Assembly: GCA_021234155.1 (NCBI GenBank)
Contig: JAJEKV010000401.1
Span: 62,001 to 126,000 of the forward strand
DNA from: Isoetes taiwanensis
Lineage: Eukaryota > Streptophyta > Lycopodiopsida > Isoetales > Isoetaceae
Direction of reading: 5' to 3'
Length of the DNA: 64,000 bases
Below the pieces are notes generated by a model. That model saw nothing but the letters and a program-made list of their open reading frames with translations. It searched no databases and was not told the DNA's origin. Each line of letters opens with the position of its first letter. The stretch's first letter is position 1. Of this stretch, positions 34,740-44,866 are shown piece by piece. The translations under genes and the position numbers were made by a program.

Positions 34740-35910
34740 TTTTAAATTAACTTTCATTGTAATCTATGTGCTAAGAATTTTAATATATTTTGATGAAGAT
34801 TTTTCAACTGAAAACTTTGTCTCTTTAACAATGCTTAATTAGAACAATTCTTTTTTTGATTTATGATTTCACACTCTTTCTCTTTTCTATGTTTGATTTT
34901 CTTAGTACTTATATTAAGCTTGCAAAAAGACAAACTATATTTCCTTCTATTTTCAACAACAAATACTTAATGAGTTTTTAAATTTAATGTCTCTCTCCTC
35001 AAAACAAGCTTCTTTTTTTTTTGCCCTTTTTTAAAAATGAAAAGGCTTCAAAAATGTTGCTTTTTTTGGGGTATTTTGAATGCTATTTGCTCAACAATCT
35101 ATTTTGCTCCCTATTTTGTCCATTTTTTTCAAGTTTCCAATTTTTATAAAGGAATCTTTCAAACGCACTTCTTAAATAAGTGCGTTTCATTTTAAACCTT
35201 GTTTGTAGAGGTATGTGTTTAAATGGGCTCTTAATGTAAGACTTGCCTACATGGGCTTTAGATGTAAGATAGATTACCTCATATACTTATTCTGCATATG
35301 TAGGGATGTGTGTCGAAATGGCCTGAAGATGTAAGACAGAGGTAATGGTGACACCCAATAGCAATGGGCTATTATCAGCAATAGGCCATGAGGATGCTCC
35401 AAGTTTGATAGTTTAGTTTTATTTTCATTTTCCCTATAGGTTGGGCACCCAGCTTTATAAGCATCAACATTATATACAACATTATATACACCGACATTAT
35501 ATACGACAAATATTCTAATCCACCAATTTTGAGGGAAAAGCCCTCTACCATTTCTCCTAAGAACGAAGCTTCAACAAGATTATATGTTATGCGATTAGGA
35601 ACGATCCGTGCTAGATGTTTCCTACCATAGTCTCCGGCTTTGAGCAAGGTATTACGTAATCTCTATCCAGCGCATTCTTTTGAGGTGGTGTGGAGTCGAA
35701 GGTAAGCCTTTATAGAACTCTATTCGAAGTTTTTTGAATCTTTTAATCTATAGGTTAAAAATTACCGCCTCTGCTCACGCTAATTTACCATTCAAAAGAC
35801 GATTTATGTTTTTTTTCGAAGCTTAGATCTTGCCTTGAAGAAAATTCTTATCAAGATTCTTGACGCGGCAACTATGCACCATTGGCAACAAATGATATTA
35901 TTTTTGCCAA
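34740..35910. other. Element B right end and following unique region
   Basis: 34740-35145 is AT-rich with no gene; 35150-35205 is the right TIR. 35206-35910 has no clear gene; a 90-codon minus ORF (35375-35647, KAGDYGRKHLARIVPNRITY) is unrecognised. ATTATATAC occurs three times at 35467-35505. Confidence 0.5.
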
Positions 35911-37022
35911 CGCCGGATTGTTAAATCAGCCACGGATAAGCGTTTTGATGAATTAAATGGCCACAACAGTGGAGCAGATGAGGAACCACATGAAGATTAA
36001 TGACCGGGTAAGTCTACATGAGAGCTTTGATAAAATAAACAAGCAGCCTTGAGAAGGTCATTAGGGTCACAGAAAACCGATAAGGTTCCTCGCCTATACA
36101 TCAAAGCTCTTGTCACATTAGAAGATTTTCCGCCTTTACTTTTAGCTAACAAAGATGCAAAGAAGAAAATGAGCAAAGAGCAATGCAAAAGCTTTGAATT
36201 ACATGAAACAAGAAAGCAGAGAGTGATGACGAAGAAGCATCAGGTGTTCCGGAACCCAATACGCTGATGAGGAGCCCGAGGATATTATTGCACGTAATGA
36301 CTCATGAAGATGTGTACTGACTTAAGAACCTCAAGGAGGTGGGAAAAGAGCAAAAGTAGGAAGGATAGGTTAATGGACAATCAATTTAAGAAAGATCCAA
36401 GTGAGATTACATGGGACATGGTCGACAAGAAGAATAAAGAAATAATTGCCGCAAGAGGTAGGAAAGGCAATGATAGGGTAGAGCAAGTTGAGCAGCTTGA
36501 CTTATTTGACACGAAGTTGCAAAAACTCCTACCAAAAATCTGGAAATTTTTGCTCCGTTGTTGTCTCGCGCATTTGATGTGACATCTGGTCTAAATACGT
36601 GATTTGCGGGTCGCCCGGGAAAAGTCCATGGCAAAATATTTTGGTTATCTTGGATGTGCTTGCCCGTTTCCAAATATAATAATGAATGAAAATGTCGAAC
36701 AAGACATGGACGCAGAGATCCGTAAAGGAGCGATTATGAAGGAGAAATTCACATCCGGGGAACATTGTTTCATATCCGGAGAAAATTGATGATGAACTAT
36801 TTAAGAGCTTGCAATTCATTGACCCACATACTAAGGAGTACTAAGGAGTATGTGGAACGGATGCGTGATGAACCAATCGCTCATGGTTCTCGGGGCCAAA
36901 ATATTCGTGGATTATGTGCATCGGATTGGGGAGATGAGATCTGTTGCAAGAGTAGCATTGAGAAGGTTAAAGCATGTGTACTATAAGCCCCAAGAAGTGT
37001 AACGGTTATGAGGAAGCTTGCG
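35911..37022 (+). pseudogene. eIF3 subunit C fragment, intronless and broken
   Basis: A run of shifted frames with the eIF3c order: RIVKSATDKRFDELN (35914), NHMKINDRVSLHESFDKINK, PRLYIKALVTLEDF, ANKDAKKKMS, KKDPSEITWDMVDKK (36384), [30 protein letters not shown] and VERMRDEP (36800-36870), VALRRLKHVYYKPQEVY then MRKLA (to 37022). eIF3c is a scaffold subunit of the translation initiation factor that binds 40S ribosomes. Many frame shifts and the missing N- and C-terminal parts show it is dead. No introns are apparent, which suits a processed copy or capture of a large exon. It lies inside the insertion but outside element B. Confidence 0.85.
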
Positions 37023-37305
37023 TAAATGCAAGCACGCAAGTGATATTTTAGCAAATGAACCTGAACTTAAACTTACGATGATGACGGTAATCTTGTATCG
37101 GCAGATCCACGCCTTTAAAGCCAGAGATAAGGGGGCACCCTCATTTGTAACAACCCGAGTTGGTTCCGGTTGCAAGTGGAATGACTTGCTTTTATTTGTT
37201 CATTTCAGAGGAAGAGGAGGAGAATACTGTGTCTTCTCAAGAGAAGCATGTAATCCTCGTGAACACCTTGGAGTTAAGGTAAAAAACATCTTTCAATGTT
37301 ATTAA
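37018..37305 (+). CDS. Unrecognised 95-codon ORF or exon next to the eIF3c fragment
   Basis: Open frame with ILANEPELKLTMMTVILYRQ and FKARDKGAPSFVTTRVGSGC then KWNDLLLFVHFRGRGGEYC. It ends at GTTAAG|GTAAAA, a possible donor. It overlaps the last few codons of the eIF3c fragment in another frame. The composition and two Cys in spaced positions look like real protein. I recognise no family. It could be an exon of a mobile-element protein that was broken here. Confidence 0.35.
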   Translation: MRKCKHASDILANEPELKLTMMTVILYRQIHAFKARDKGAPSFVTTRVGSGCKWNDLLLFVHFRGRGGEYCVFSREACNPREHLGVKVKNIFQCY

Positions 37306-37739
37306 TATTTAGTTAGTCTTAAAATCTAAAATTTCAGTAAGCATGCTTGCATTCTTTTTAATATGTTGCTTTTTACAATGAAGGAAAAAGAGGCTGTATG
37401 TATGTTGTATGTATGTTCCTCCTGAAAATCTCAAACGTGGATCAAATGTATTCTCAACTAAACAAGTTCATGGCAGAGAAGAACAAAGCAAGACAGTGAA
37501 CGTTCATAGGTACTAGGAGAACTACACAAAGTTGGACTTAGTGGTAGAGTACTTATTGAGCAAGAATTCTCAGTTAACTGCTAGGAAACAACCTGGTCAA
37601 GCAGAATTTTGTATATCAGATTTGTTTCTTGAAATCTGATCAGTTTATTACACTTTGTCAATTTGTTACTGATTAACTCTGCTCAAGTTGTTGCTTATCA
37701 ACTTATTTTTGAAATATATTAACTTACAAATGATAATAG

Positions 37740-38189
37740 GGCATTTTCTTATGGTGTCATAGAGTATTATCCTACGAATGATAACAGGGTATGTTATTTG
37801 GAATGGGGTATTATTTGAAACAGGGAATTATTTGGAATGGAGTACTATTTAAAACAAGGAATTATCTGGAATGGGGTATTATTTAAAATAGGGAATTATT
37901 TGGAATGGGGTATTATTTGAAACGGGTATTATTTTGCAAAATGATATTAGGGTATGATTTGAAATAAGGTATTACTCAATAGGGTATTATCATAACGGAT
38001 TATAACAGTAGTATGAATTCACATTCTTTGACTGGGGATTGCGACACCAAAGATAACGGGTATTATCATACAAATGAGGAAAAGGGGATTAGGCCAACAT
38101 ACCGACATTCGAAAAAATACATTTTATCCCCTGTTCTCGATTAAAAAGGGGATTTTATAGGCATTTTTATGGGTATTTTATAGGGTATT
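37740..38189. repeat. Low-complexity GGGTATTATTTGAAA-type repeats
   Basis: Irregular repeats of GGGGTATTATTTGAAACAGGG up to the right edge of the insertion, similar in flavour to 21436-21900 at the other edge, on the same strand. Confidence 0.75.
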
Positions 38190-38205
38190 GGAGCACCTTT
38201 TCGTT

Positions 38206-38969
38206 GTGGTGGTCCCGGGGTTGTGTTTGACTCCGTTTGTGTTGAAAAACCACATAATTTGAGTTGGAATTGGATCAAAAGGGATTGTATTATTCCTACA
38301 GGCAACCAAGCACAAATAGTACTCCTCGTTTGATGCATTGGCAAACCATAAACCATATGAGACATCCAAGAAGTCATGTTTTCAGACAACCGTAAACCGT
38401 CAGAACTGCTGCCTAAACTATACAAATTGACCCTCGATTCACCACGTAAACATTTCCGAGCGCCGTATTCCTTCAGGAGTAAACCCGACACATGTCCGGT
38501 TAACCACCGCCGCCTCAGTTTCAAGCTCAAAAGACAACGGTTTCTCGTGATTTTTTTTCACCGATCTTGCTTGATCCATGCTCAAATCTCTTGCTCTTTT
38601 GATAGAATAGGGTTTTTAGGGGCTGTCAAGGTGATTCCAATGGTGTTTGAACCGGATTGAACCGTTCAATAAGTTGATTGCAAGCTCTATTCAAAGATTA
38701 GCATGCCAAAACACAGTCCCACGCTCAGTTCACCGCGTGGTTATCCCAGCCAAAAAAAAGTGGTTAACCCGGACAAAAGTGTGGTTAACTCGGACATGAC
38801 AGTGGTTAACCCGGACATGTGTCCGGGTTTACCACTTCCCGGAGTAGGAATACGGCGCTCCAACATTTCCTGCTTTGTAATATTGCAATTCTATGTAACC
38901 CAACACAGGCATGGCGAGCATTATCGGCCAAGAAATCCTGATAAAAAGTTCCATGCTGAAATGTTTCAT
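38206..38969 (-). pseudogene. Inverted copy of the lectin receptor kinase, N-terminal coding part
   Basis: Minus-strand homologue of 2434-2790. It starts at ATG 38969 (MKHFSMELF..., signal peptide kept), is interrupted after about 35 codons by a 404-bp MITE (38458-38861), resumes with NMTSWMSHMVYG-like frames, and stops at 38206 where the 16.8-kb insertion begins. The rest of the gene is at 18960-21410. Confidence 0.9.
38458..38861. mobile_element. 404-bp Mutator-type MITE with 9-bp target duplication
   Basis: Terminal inverted repeats of about 50 bp start GAGCGCCGTATTCCT at 38458 and end with its complement AGGAATACGGCGCTC at 38860. Inner arms hold ACATGTCCGG. The 9-bp word AACATTTCC flanks both sides (38449-38457 and 38862-38870) and occurs once in the uninterrupted gene at 2535-2545. 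A 20-bp unit with GTGGTTAACCCGGACA is repeated near the right end. A 9-bp duplication is typical of Mutator-like elements. Confidence 0.88.
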
Positions 38970-39945
38970 TCAACATTCAGAAAGGGTTCTTGTGCTCCGA
39001 TCATATAGCAATCTGCAATCTTATCAATAACAGCTATTATAGTCAGCAAACTATTAATGTTTATGTTCATGCAGGGAAATGAATGAGCCTCTAGTGGGCC
39101 AGAAAATGGCCCAGAGGGTAATAACATAAAATTCGGCCAGACTGTTTTGAGCTGATGATTTCCATGTCGATCATATTTGTTTCAATGGCGGCAGAATGCA
39201 GGCCAGAAAGCCAAGACAAACAAAAAACTATTAAGATTTTTTTCATGGCAGTTTTATGGCAAGCTATACTAGTAAACAAACTAGTTAATATTTGTTGGTT
39301 TCCATGATGCTAAAAATTGCAACGGCCTCCACTTTTGTGCATCTAATTCGCATCACTTTCTTTATCGTTCTCATTCATATTGTTATTTTTGGACCTTCAG
39401 AGCATAGAATCTCCTACATCAAATGTCCATGTTTGACAGTTAAATCTCCTGCACGAATCAATGCTGCAACAAGATCACACCATACGATACCAAAGTTTTC
39501 ATAACACCAAATTAATCGATAGAACCATGCTCCTTTTACATGACTGGCATGTCAGGCCTGGCGGATTTCCAAGTCCTGGACCTCAATCAACAGGAAATAA
39601 ACTCAAGCAACCACTCATGAAAGAAGTTTTGCTGAATTATAATACATTGACAGCTTCGACATCTCTTACAACACACATATTATTACAAACAAGGATACGC
39701 ATCACAGAGAATATACAAACACCACCACTACATTGCATATATTATCTAATCTTAGATATTCATAGACATATAGACATAGTATTATGGCACAAAAGCTCTA
39801 TATTGTCATACAGAATAGCAAATTGCATTCTGAAACCTTCAAACAGCCCTTCTCTTGCTGGAGTGGGAATTCTTTGGATTCTGAATTCTCTCTTTGCAAC
39901 ACATCAGTCCTGAATCATGTTGCGCAATGCATGATTTGGAATGAG
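38970..39945 (-). repeat. Inverted copy of the kinase upstream region (matches 1383-2433)
   Basis: Reverse complement of 1383-2433. It lacks most of the extra stretch at 2066-2183 and has its own small indels. Similarity ends at about 39945. The 150-codon plus frame 39461-39913 is a by-product with the same peptide on the minus strand at 1860-1633. Confidence 0.9.
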
Positions 39946-40727
39946 TTCTCATCCTTCATTTCATGCCTGAATCATATTGAATCCCATCACTAAGAACGAG
40001 CAAGCGATCATTGGGGATTTATTTATGAGGAGGTGTTGCAGTCAAAAAATGGAATTGTAAGACTGCATGAATGACAAGTCTAGTGTAAGACGCCTGATGA
40101 CAAGCCTAGATGACCTCACCAGAGCCTCAAAGATCTCGAGAACCCCTCACAAAACCATCCGCAAATCCTAATCGGCATGGCAACCGGGCCTAGAAGGTCG
40201 CGTTCAGACCCTGCTGCTTTCTACTTCTAGCCCATTAAAAGAAAGACTAGTTCAAAATACTGATGAAATTAAGCTCCTCTAAATTGAGCAAAAAGCTCCT
40301 TTCTTTCAGTATTCATATGACTACAAGTACCATACTGCATCAAAACCTTATTCCCCATCTTGCATGAGTACCCTCCCACAATACAAGAAGGATTGTGCAA
40401 ACTTTATTGCATTTTTATTGTGAAGTTGATCTAAATTCAGTTGCTCTCTACTTACAATATGTCCCTTCTGGACAGATTGCTAATAGCTCTTAATCAAGAT
40501 GTGATATACTTAACCAACTTGCCCAATGCTGGAGAGAGAAAATTGGATGCAGAAGCCATCTGTATGAGTATGCGAATGAGGCCTAATTTGTTGTGGCCAT
40601 GGAATTTTCCGAATTGTTGTTGTTTACGTTGAGGTCACGCATGGAGTATCAGTATACAAAGGAATGATTCCAGATCTTAAAATTTGTAGATTTGGCTACA
40701 ACACAATGAAAGTGTTAAAAGTCAGGA
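39946..40727. other. Intergenic, no gene recognised
   Basis: Short frames only. Nothing repeated elsewhere in the window was noticed. Confidence 0.5.
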
Positions 40728-43720
40728 TGAGTATAAAGGGAAAGCTTGAATTGATAAGAAGGATATGCAGGCATACATGCGCTGCTACAGAGAACAAGGA
40801 TCAATGGGATCACACACTGGTGTCTTATGTCCTAACGATCGTGCTATAAATAGTACTGCTGCTAAACTGAAAACATAAAGACTTAACTAGAGTCTTAACT
40901 AACTGATTTGTTGACAACAGAATCTTGTAACCATGTAACAAATTCTGCCCGGGATTTTCTGTTATCTCTGACAACAGACAACACCTCCACTTCAGAGATA
41001 AAAAATCTAGGTGTGGCTCTGTTGTCAACCATAGCCCCCACTCAGAGACATACCAATCGGATGAAATCCACAAATTTAGAGAACTTGATGCGAGCTAAGG
41101 GTTTAGTCATCATATCTCTGGGCATGTGTTCAAAGAGGATGATTGAAGAAGGATAGTCCCATTTTCAAGCGGATCACCGAATGAAATGATATTGCGGATC
41201 AATGTGTTTCATACGGCTTATGCAAAGATTGGATTCTTGGCAACCGCCATGGTGCCTTGATTATCAAGATGAATGAGAAGTCCGGGAGAGGAAACAATGC
41301 CAAGCTCAAGACTAAGACGTTGCAGCCGGATAGCTTTTGTCGGCATGGGTACGAGCAACATACTCGCCCGTTGTTGATAATGCCATACATTTTGCTTGTC
41401 TCCTCCAATCGATAGCAAGTGGCTCCATAAGTGAAGATGAAGCCGAGATGGATTTACTGATCATGCTGGTCGCTTTCCCAATCTGCATCGGAATATCCTT
41501 GAAGAGAGGGATCCTCCTGGGAGTGATAACATAAGCCATGTGCAACTGTTCCAGCAAGGTAACAGAGAAGGCATTTCAAGGCAGAGCAATGAGTCTGTTT
41601 AGGATCAAGGCAGGATTGACCGAGTTTGCACAGTGGTAAAGAGAGATCTGGACGGGTATAGGTAGCTGCAAAATTCAAGAGGCCAAGTATAGTGCGATAA
41701 GAAAGACAGATATGATCAAAGGACGGTGAACAAGGAGGGTCGTCAGTGCAGTGTTTTTGGTTAAAAAAGTTAACTAAATTCTTAACTATATTTCTTAACT
41801 ATATGCTAACTTAACTAGTGGTGCGAATGTAAATTTAGTTAAAAACCATATTTTAACTTAACTTAACCACGGGTGCGAATGTACCCTTAGTATGGTAGAT
41901 GTTTGCTAAAAAGTTGAAGTTACATATATGTTTTGTACAAATTCAAAACTTTTTCTTTAGAGCGAGAAGTTTGTTCAGGATCTCAGCGGCTAGTTATGGC
42001 GAGCACAATGGCAAGGCGCTTGCTTGCTGGCTCTCGACCCGCCTTCGCCCAGTCTCTGCGTGATCCAGTCCATGGTCTAGAGGGGTAGAAACAAAATTAG
42101 AGTGGAACATTTGAAAACGGTGGAATGTCGGTAAGGTACTTGCGTTGGCTTAGATGAAGTGTTCCTTTGGATTGATCATAACGAATTTCCATGACAAGGA
42201 AGTAAGTAGCTTGACCCAAATCTTTCATATGAAATTGAGTTTGGAGCTGAATTTTGAGTTCATTGAAAGCAGTGAGAGAATCAGCAATGATGAGAAGGTC
42301 GTCCACATAGACTAGAATAATCAAGAGATGAGGAGATAAGGAAAAATAGAGACTGGGATCAGCTTAGCATTTGGAGAATTTGAGATGGATAAGGCTTTGG
42401 TCCAGCTTGTCATACCAAGAACGTGAAGCTTGTTTTGAGCCATAAAGAGCTTTGGAAAGTTTGTAGACTTTGGTAGCCTGAATAAAACCTTCGGGTTGCT
42501 CAATATAGACCTCTTCCTTGAGATCACCATGTAAGAAGGCATTGCTGACATCCATTTGATGGATATAGTAATGATTTTGAGTGGCATAAGCAAGAAGAAG
42601 GCGAATGGATGGAATTTTCACAACCGGGGCAAAAGTTTCAGCATAGTCAAGGCCTTCTACTTGATTGAAACCACGGGCAATAAGACGTGCTTTGAAGTGA
42701 TCAACAAGGCCAAGGTGATTATATTTAACTTTGAAAACCCAGCGGCTGCTAATGATAGTGCGATCAGAGGGACGGGGAACAAGAGTCCAGGTATTATTAT
42801 CGTGAATGGACTGCAGTTCGGCAGCAAGACATTGTGCATGATGAGGAGATGCCATGGCCTGGGAGTAAGAGTGAGGTTCGATGATAGGTTCTTCAGTTAG
42901 CATGTTGTAATCACGGGTCCAAGCAGGAGGTTGACGATTGCGGCATGGGCGGGAGCTTGGAGGAGGCTCTAATGGAGAAGTATCTGGATGGGACTCAGAT
43001 GGTGGTAACACTGGATCTGCAGCAATGGGTACTGGAGAATGATCATCAGACAGTGATATAGTTGGAGCAGGCCCTGCCAGAGTGGTTGGCTCAAGGGATG
43101 ACATAGGATGAGAAGCTGATGGTGACACGCAATCCATAGGAACTTCAACGGTAGAGGAGGTAATTGGAAGTGCAAAAACATCTCTCATATTCATTGAACG
43201 TGGCATGGCAGGTAACAAGAAGTTTGTGAGTGGCAAGATTAAGAAATCGATAGGCTTTGCTGGTGGTGGAATACTCTAGAAACATACAAGGAATGGCTTG
43301 GGGATCAAGCTTGGATCTTTTGGCAGCAGGGATGTGAGCAAATGCTTTACAGCCAAAAACACGAAAATGTTTAAGAGAAAGAGATGTACCAAAACAAATC
43401 TCATGTGGAATTTGATGATCAAGGCTAGAGTGAGGAGTACGGTTGATGATATGAGAGGCAGTATGAATAGCCTCTCCCCAAAACTTTGCTGGAACCTGCA
43501 TAGCTATAAGCAGACTGCGAGTCATCTTAATCAAAGTGCGATTTACCCTTTCTGCTCGCTCGTTTTGCTCAGGAGTGTCAGGAGATTAAACCTCATGTCG
43601 AATTCCATGTTGATTGCAGAACTGAGCAAATTCATTTGATGTGAATTCACCACCTCCATCACTACGCAGGATAGCCAAGGAATTCCCTGTAAAAGTCTGA
43701 GCTTTTATCATAAAAGATAC
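40728..43720 (-). mobile_element. Ty1/copia LTR retrotransposon, 5'-truncated
   Basis: The minus-strand pol stretch 43720-41050 is followed by a probable 3' LTR at about 41037-40728. The LTR start lies just after a G-rich tract (GAGTGGGGGC) and the end is at CTCA/TGAG at 40728. No 5' LTR, gag or protease is present. An insertion of about 310 bp interrupts pol at roughly 41740-42050 (with two ACATTCGCACC words). The LTR limits are tentative because there is no second LTR to compare. Confidence 0.75.
41050..43720 (-). pseudogene. Copia pol (integrase C-half, reverse transcriptase, RNase H), broken
   Basis: Order on the minus strand: integrase C-terminal half (PAKFWGEAIHTASHIINRTP, 43500-43430), linker, RT (NTWTLVPRP, RWVFKVKYNHLG, RLIARGFNQVEGLDYAETFA, MDVSNAFLHGDL near 42530, YVDDLLI at about 42310), then RNase H pieces (SDADWESD near 41480, ALSTTGEY near 41380, DNQGTMAVAKNP near 41240). 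Frames change near 42330 and several times after 41700. The gene would have made the copying and insertion enzymes of a copia element. Truncated 5' of the integrase zinc finger. Confidence 0.88.
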
Positions 43721-44243
43721 AAAGTTTGTAAACACCTCAGGGATAGGTTCAATACTGTATATGTTTTATACTCAATACATATTATTCGAATGATACGGCA
43801 CACATTTGAAGTATAATACGTCAAAATTACAGCAAAAAAAAATTCCGACGTCGGGAAATTTTCGCGTAAGCGAAACCTTCGTTTACACAAAACGTTTTTC
43901 GCGTAAGCAAAACTACCTTTTTTTATTTATTTATTTATTTATTTATTAGGTAATGATAGAATGCAGTATTATGTGTTGCTCCTGCACTTGGGAAACAATG
44001 AGATATAAGGCAGTAAGATAAGTGGACTTGTGCGACTTGTCAAGTCCTTGAAAATGTTCGGCATGCTTTCTATACCTAATTTACTTCTTAAAGCTTGTAA
44101 GACTTCAAAAAATGCATGGTCGCTTGGTCATTAGACATGAATTACAGCCTCATCAATGAGTGGATACGTGGCTTAGGTTTTTTCCACAGTCGATTTAGCC
44201 TTACTTAGCCTTACGGCTTGGGATATGTATTAATAAGCAAGGT
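43721..44243. other. Intergenic with palindromic TTTTCGCGTAAGCGAAA motif
   Basis: 43738-43915 starts AGGGATAGGTTC and holds TTTTCGCGTAAGCGAAA and a second TTTTTCGCGTAAGCAAAA. A related stretch at about 45648-45795 starts AGGGATAGGTTC and holds the perfect 16-bp palindrome TTTCGCGTACGCGAAA. A (TTTA)n run lies at 43920-43945. No gene seen. Confidence 0.55.
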
Positions 44244-44262
44244 ATGAAGCTCTATTTATTAA

Positions 44263-44847
44263 AAAAAATTTTGAAGGACGTCAGACTTTATTCAATCAAA
44301 GAGTCAAATACAAGTATAAATGCAGAGACAGGAATAAAATCTCAGCGGATAAGCGGAGACCCACCGAGTGAAGCAACCTGCCTAAGCATAAGAGTGCACA
44401 TCCAAAAACTCCTCAAAAATCAATCGCCTCTTGCGAGGGGCAAGTGAAGAACAATGATACGACTTTACAATGTAACCTTGAGCTTCTTGGAGAACACGAT
44501 TATCTGCCACATCCGGACCTTTGAAGATTACCAATCTTCGCTTTTCCGTGATAGTCCAAAGCAACCATCCCGCCGCTAGATGAAAAGCCCGCCTTGTAAC
44601 TCGTCTGTACTTGGGTAAATTGCCAAAAGCGCTTGTTGACTTGTTAGTGAAACCGAAAAGGGAAAACAACCAGTCCCATAATTGCCTAAGGTGTTCACAC
44701 ATGAAAAAGCAACGGCCAATGGTCTCGGATCCACGCTTGCATACCGGACAATCGATTTGATATTATAGGGTTAAACTTATGGACAAGCACATTAACCCCG
44801 CCAGACACCTATGAAGAATGCGCCACCAAAAGAACCGCCACTTTAGG
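44263..44847 (-). mobile_element. 5'-truncated LINE (zf-RVT end) with 19-bp target duplication
   Basis: The minus strand encodes WRILHRCLAGLMC, then DCPVCKRGSETIGRCFFMCE (Cys/His pattern of the zf-RVT domain), HLRQLWDWLF and a C-terminal tail ending near 44390. This is the extreme C-terminus of a plant LINE ORF2. The same 19-bp word ATGAAGCTCTATTTATTAA flanks it at 44244-44262 and 44848-44866. Upstream RT is absent, as usual for truncated insertions. Confidence 0.85.
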
Positions 44848-44866
44848 ATGAAGCTCTATTTATTAA

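Larger units (their letters stand above)
24994..35205. mobile_element. TIR element B (10.2 kb, carries ParB-methyltransferase gene)
   Basis: Left end CAACAAAGTTTAAA and then, from 25011, AAACGCACTT-ATTTAAG-AAGTGCGTTT. The right end at 35205 is its reverse complement over about 55 bp with few changes. The first 27 bp inside are a hairpin by themselves. Inside: a divergent proline-rich ORF, a 691-bp tandem duplication, the ParB-methyltransferase gene and most of the GGTATAAATTTATACC palindromes. The left end cuts a gene of element A, yet A's right end (27996) lies inside B, so the two elements are interleaved and not simply nested. Confidence 0.65.
21411..38205. mobile_element. 16.8-kb composite insertion splitting the kinase copy
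   Basis: The inverted kinase copy is continuous with the main copy up to about main-copy position 2788 on one side (21410 here) and about 2790 on the other (38205 here), so everything between is inserted. Both edges, read inward, show a similar short word: AAAAAAGGTGCTC at 21423-21435 and, reversed, GAAAAGGTGCTCC at 38190-38202. This suggests short inverted ends. Both subterminal regions are low-complexity G-rich repeats. Target duplication not resolved. Confidence 0.75.

Noticed and set aside
26000-35205. Insertion from a large DNA virus
   Set aside because: ParB and methyltransferase genes occur in such viruses, but here the gene has spliceosomal introns and TIRs flank the segment; no capsid, polymerase or packaging gene was seen.
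39461-39913. 150-codon plus-strand ORF
   Set aside because: It is the mirror image of 1633-1860 within the inverted duplication; no domain and it lies in a gene flank.
42556-42900. 114-codon plus-strand ORF
   Set aside because: Antisense shadow of the copia reverse transcriptase.
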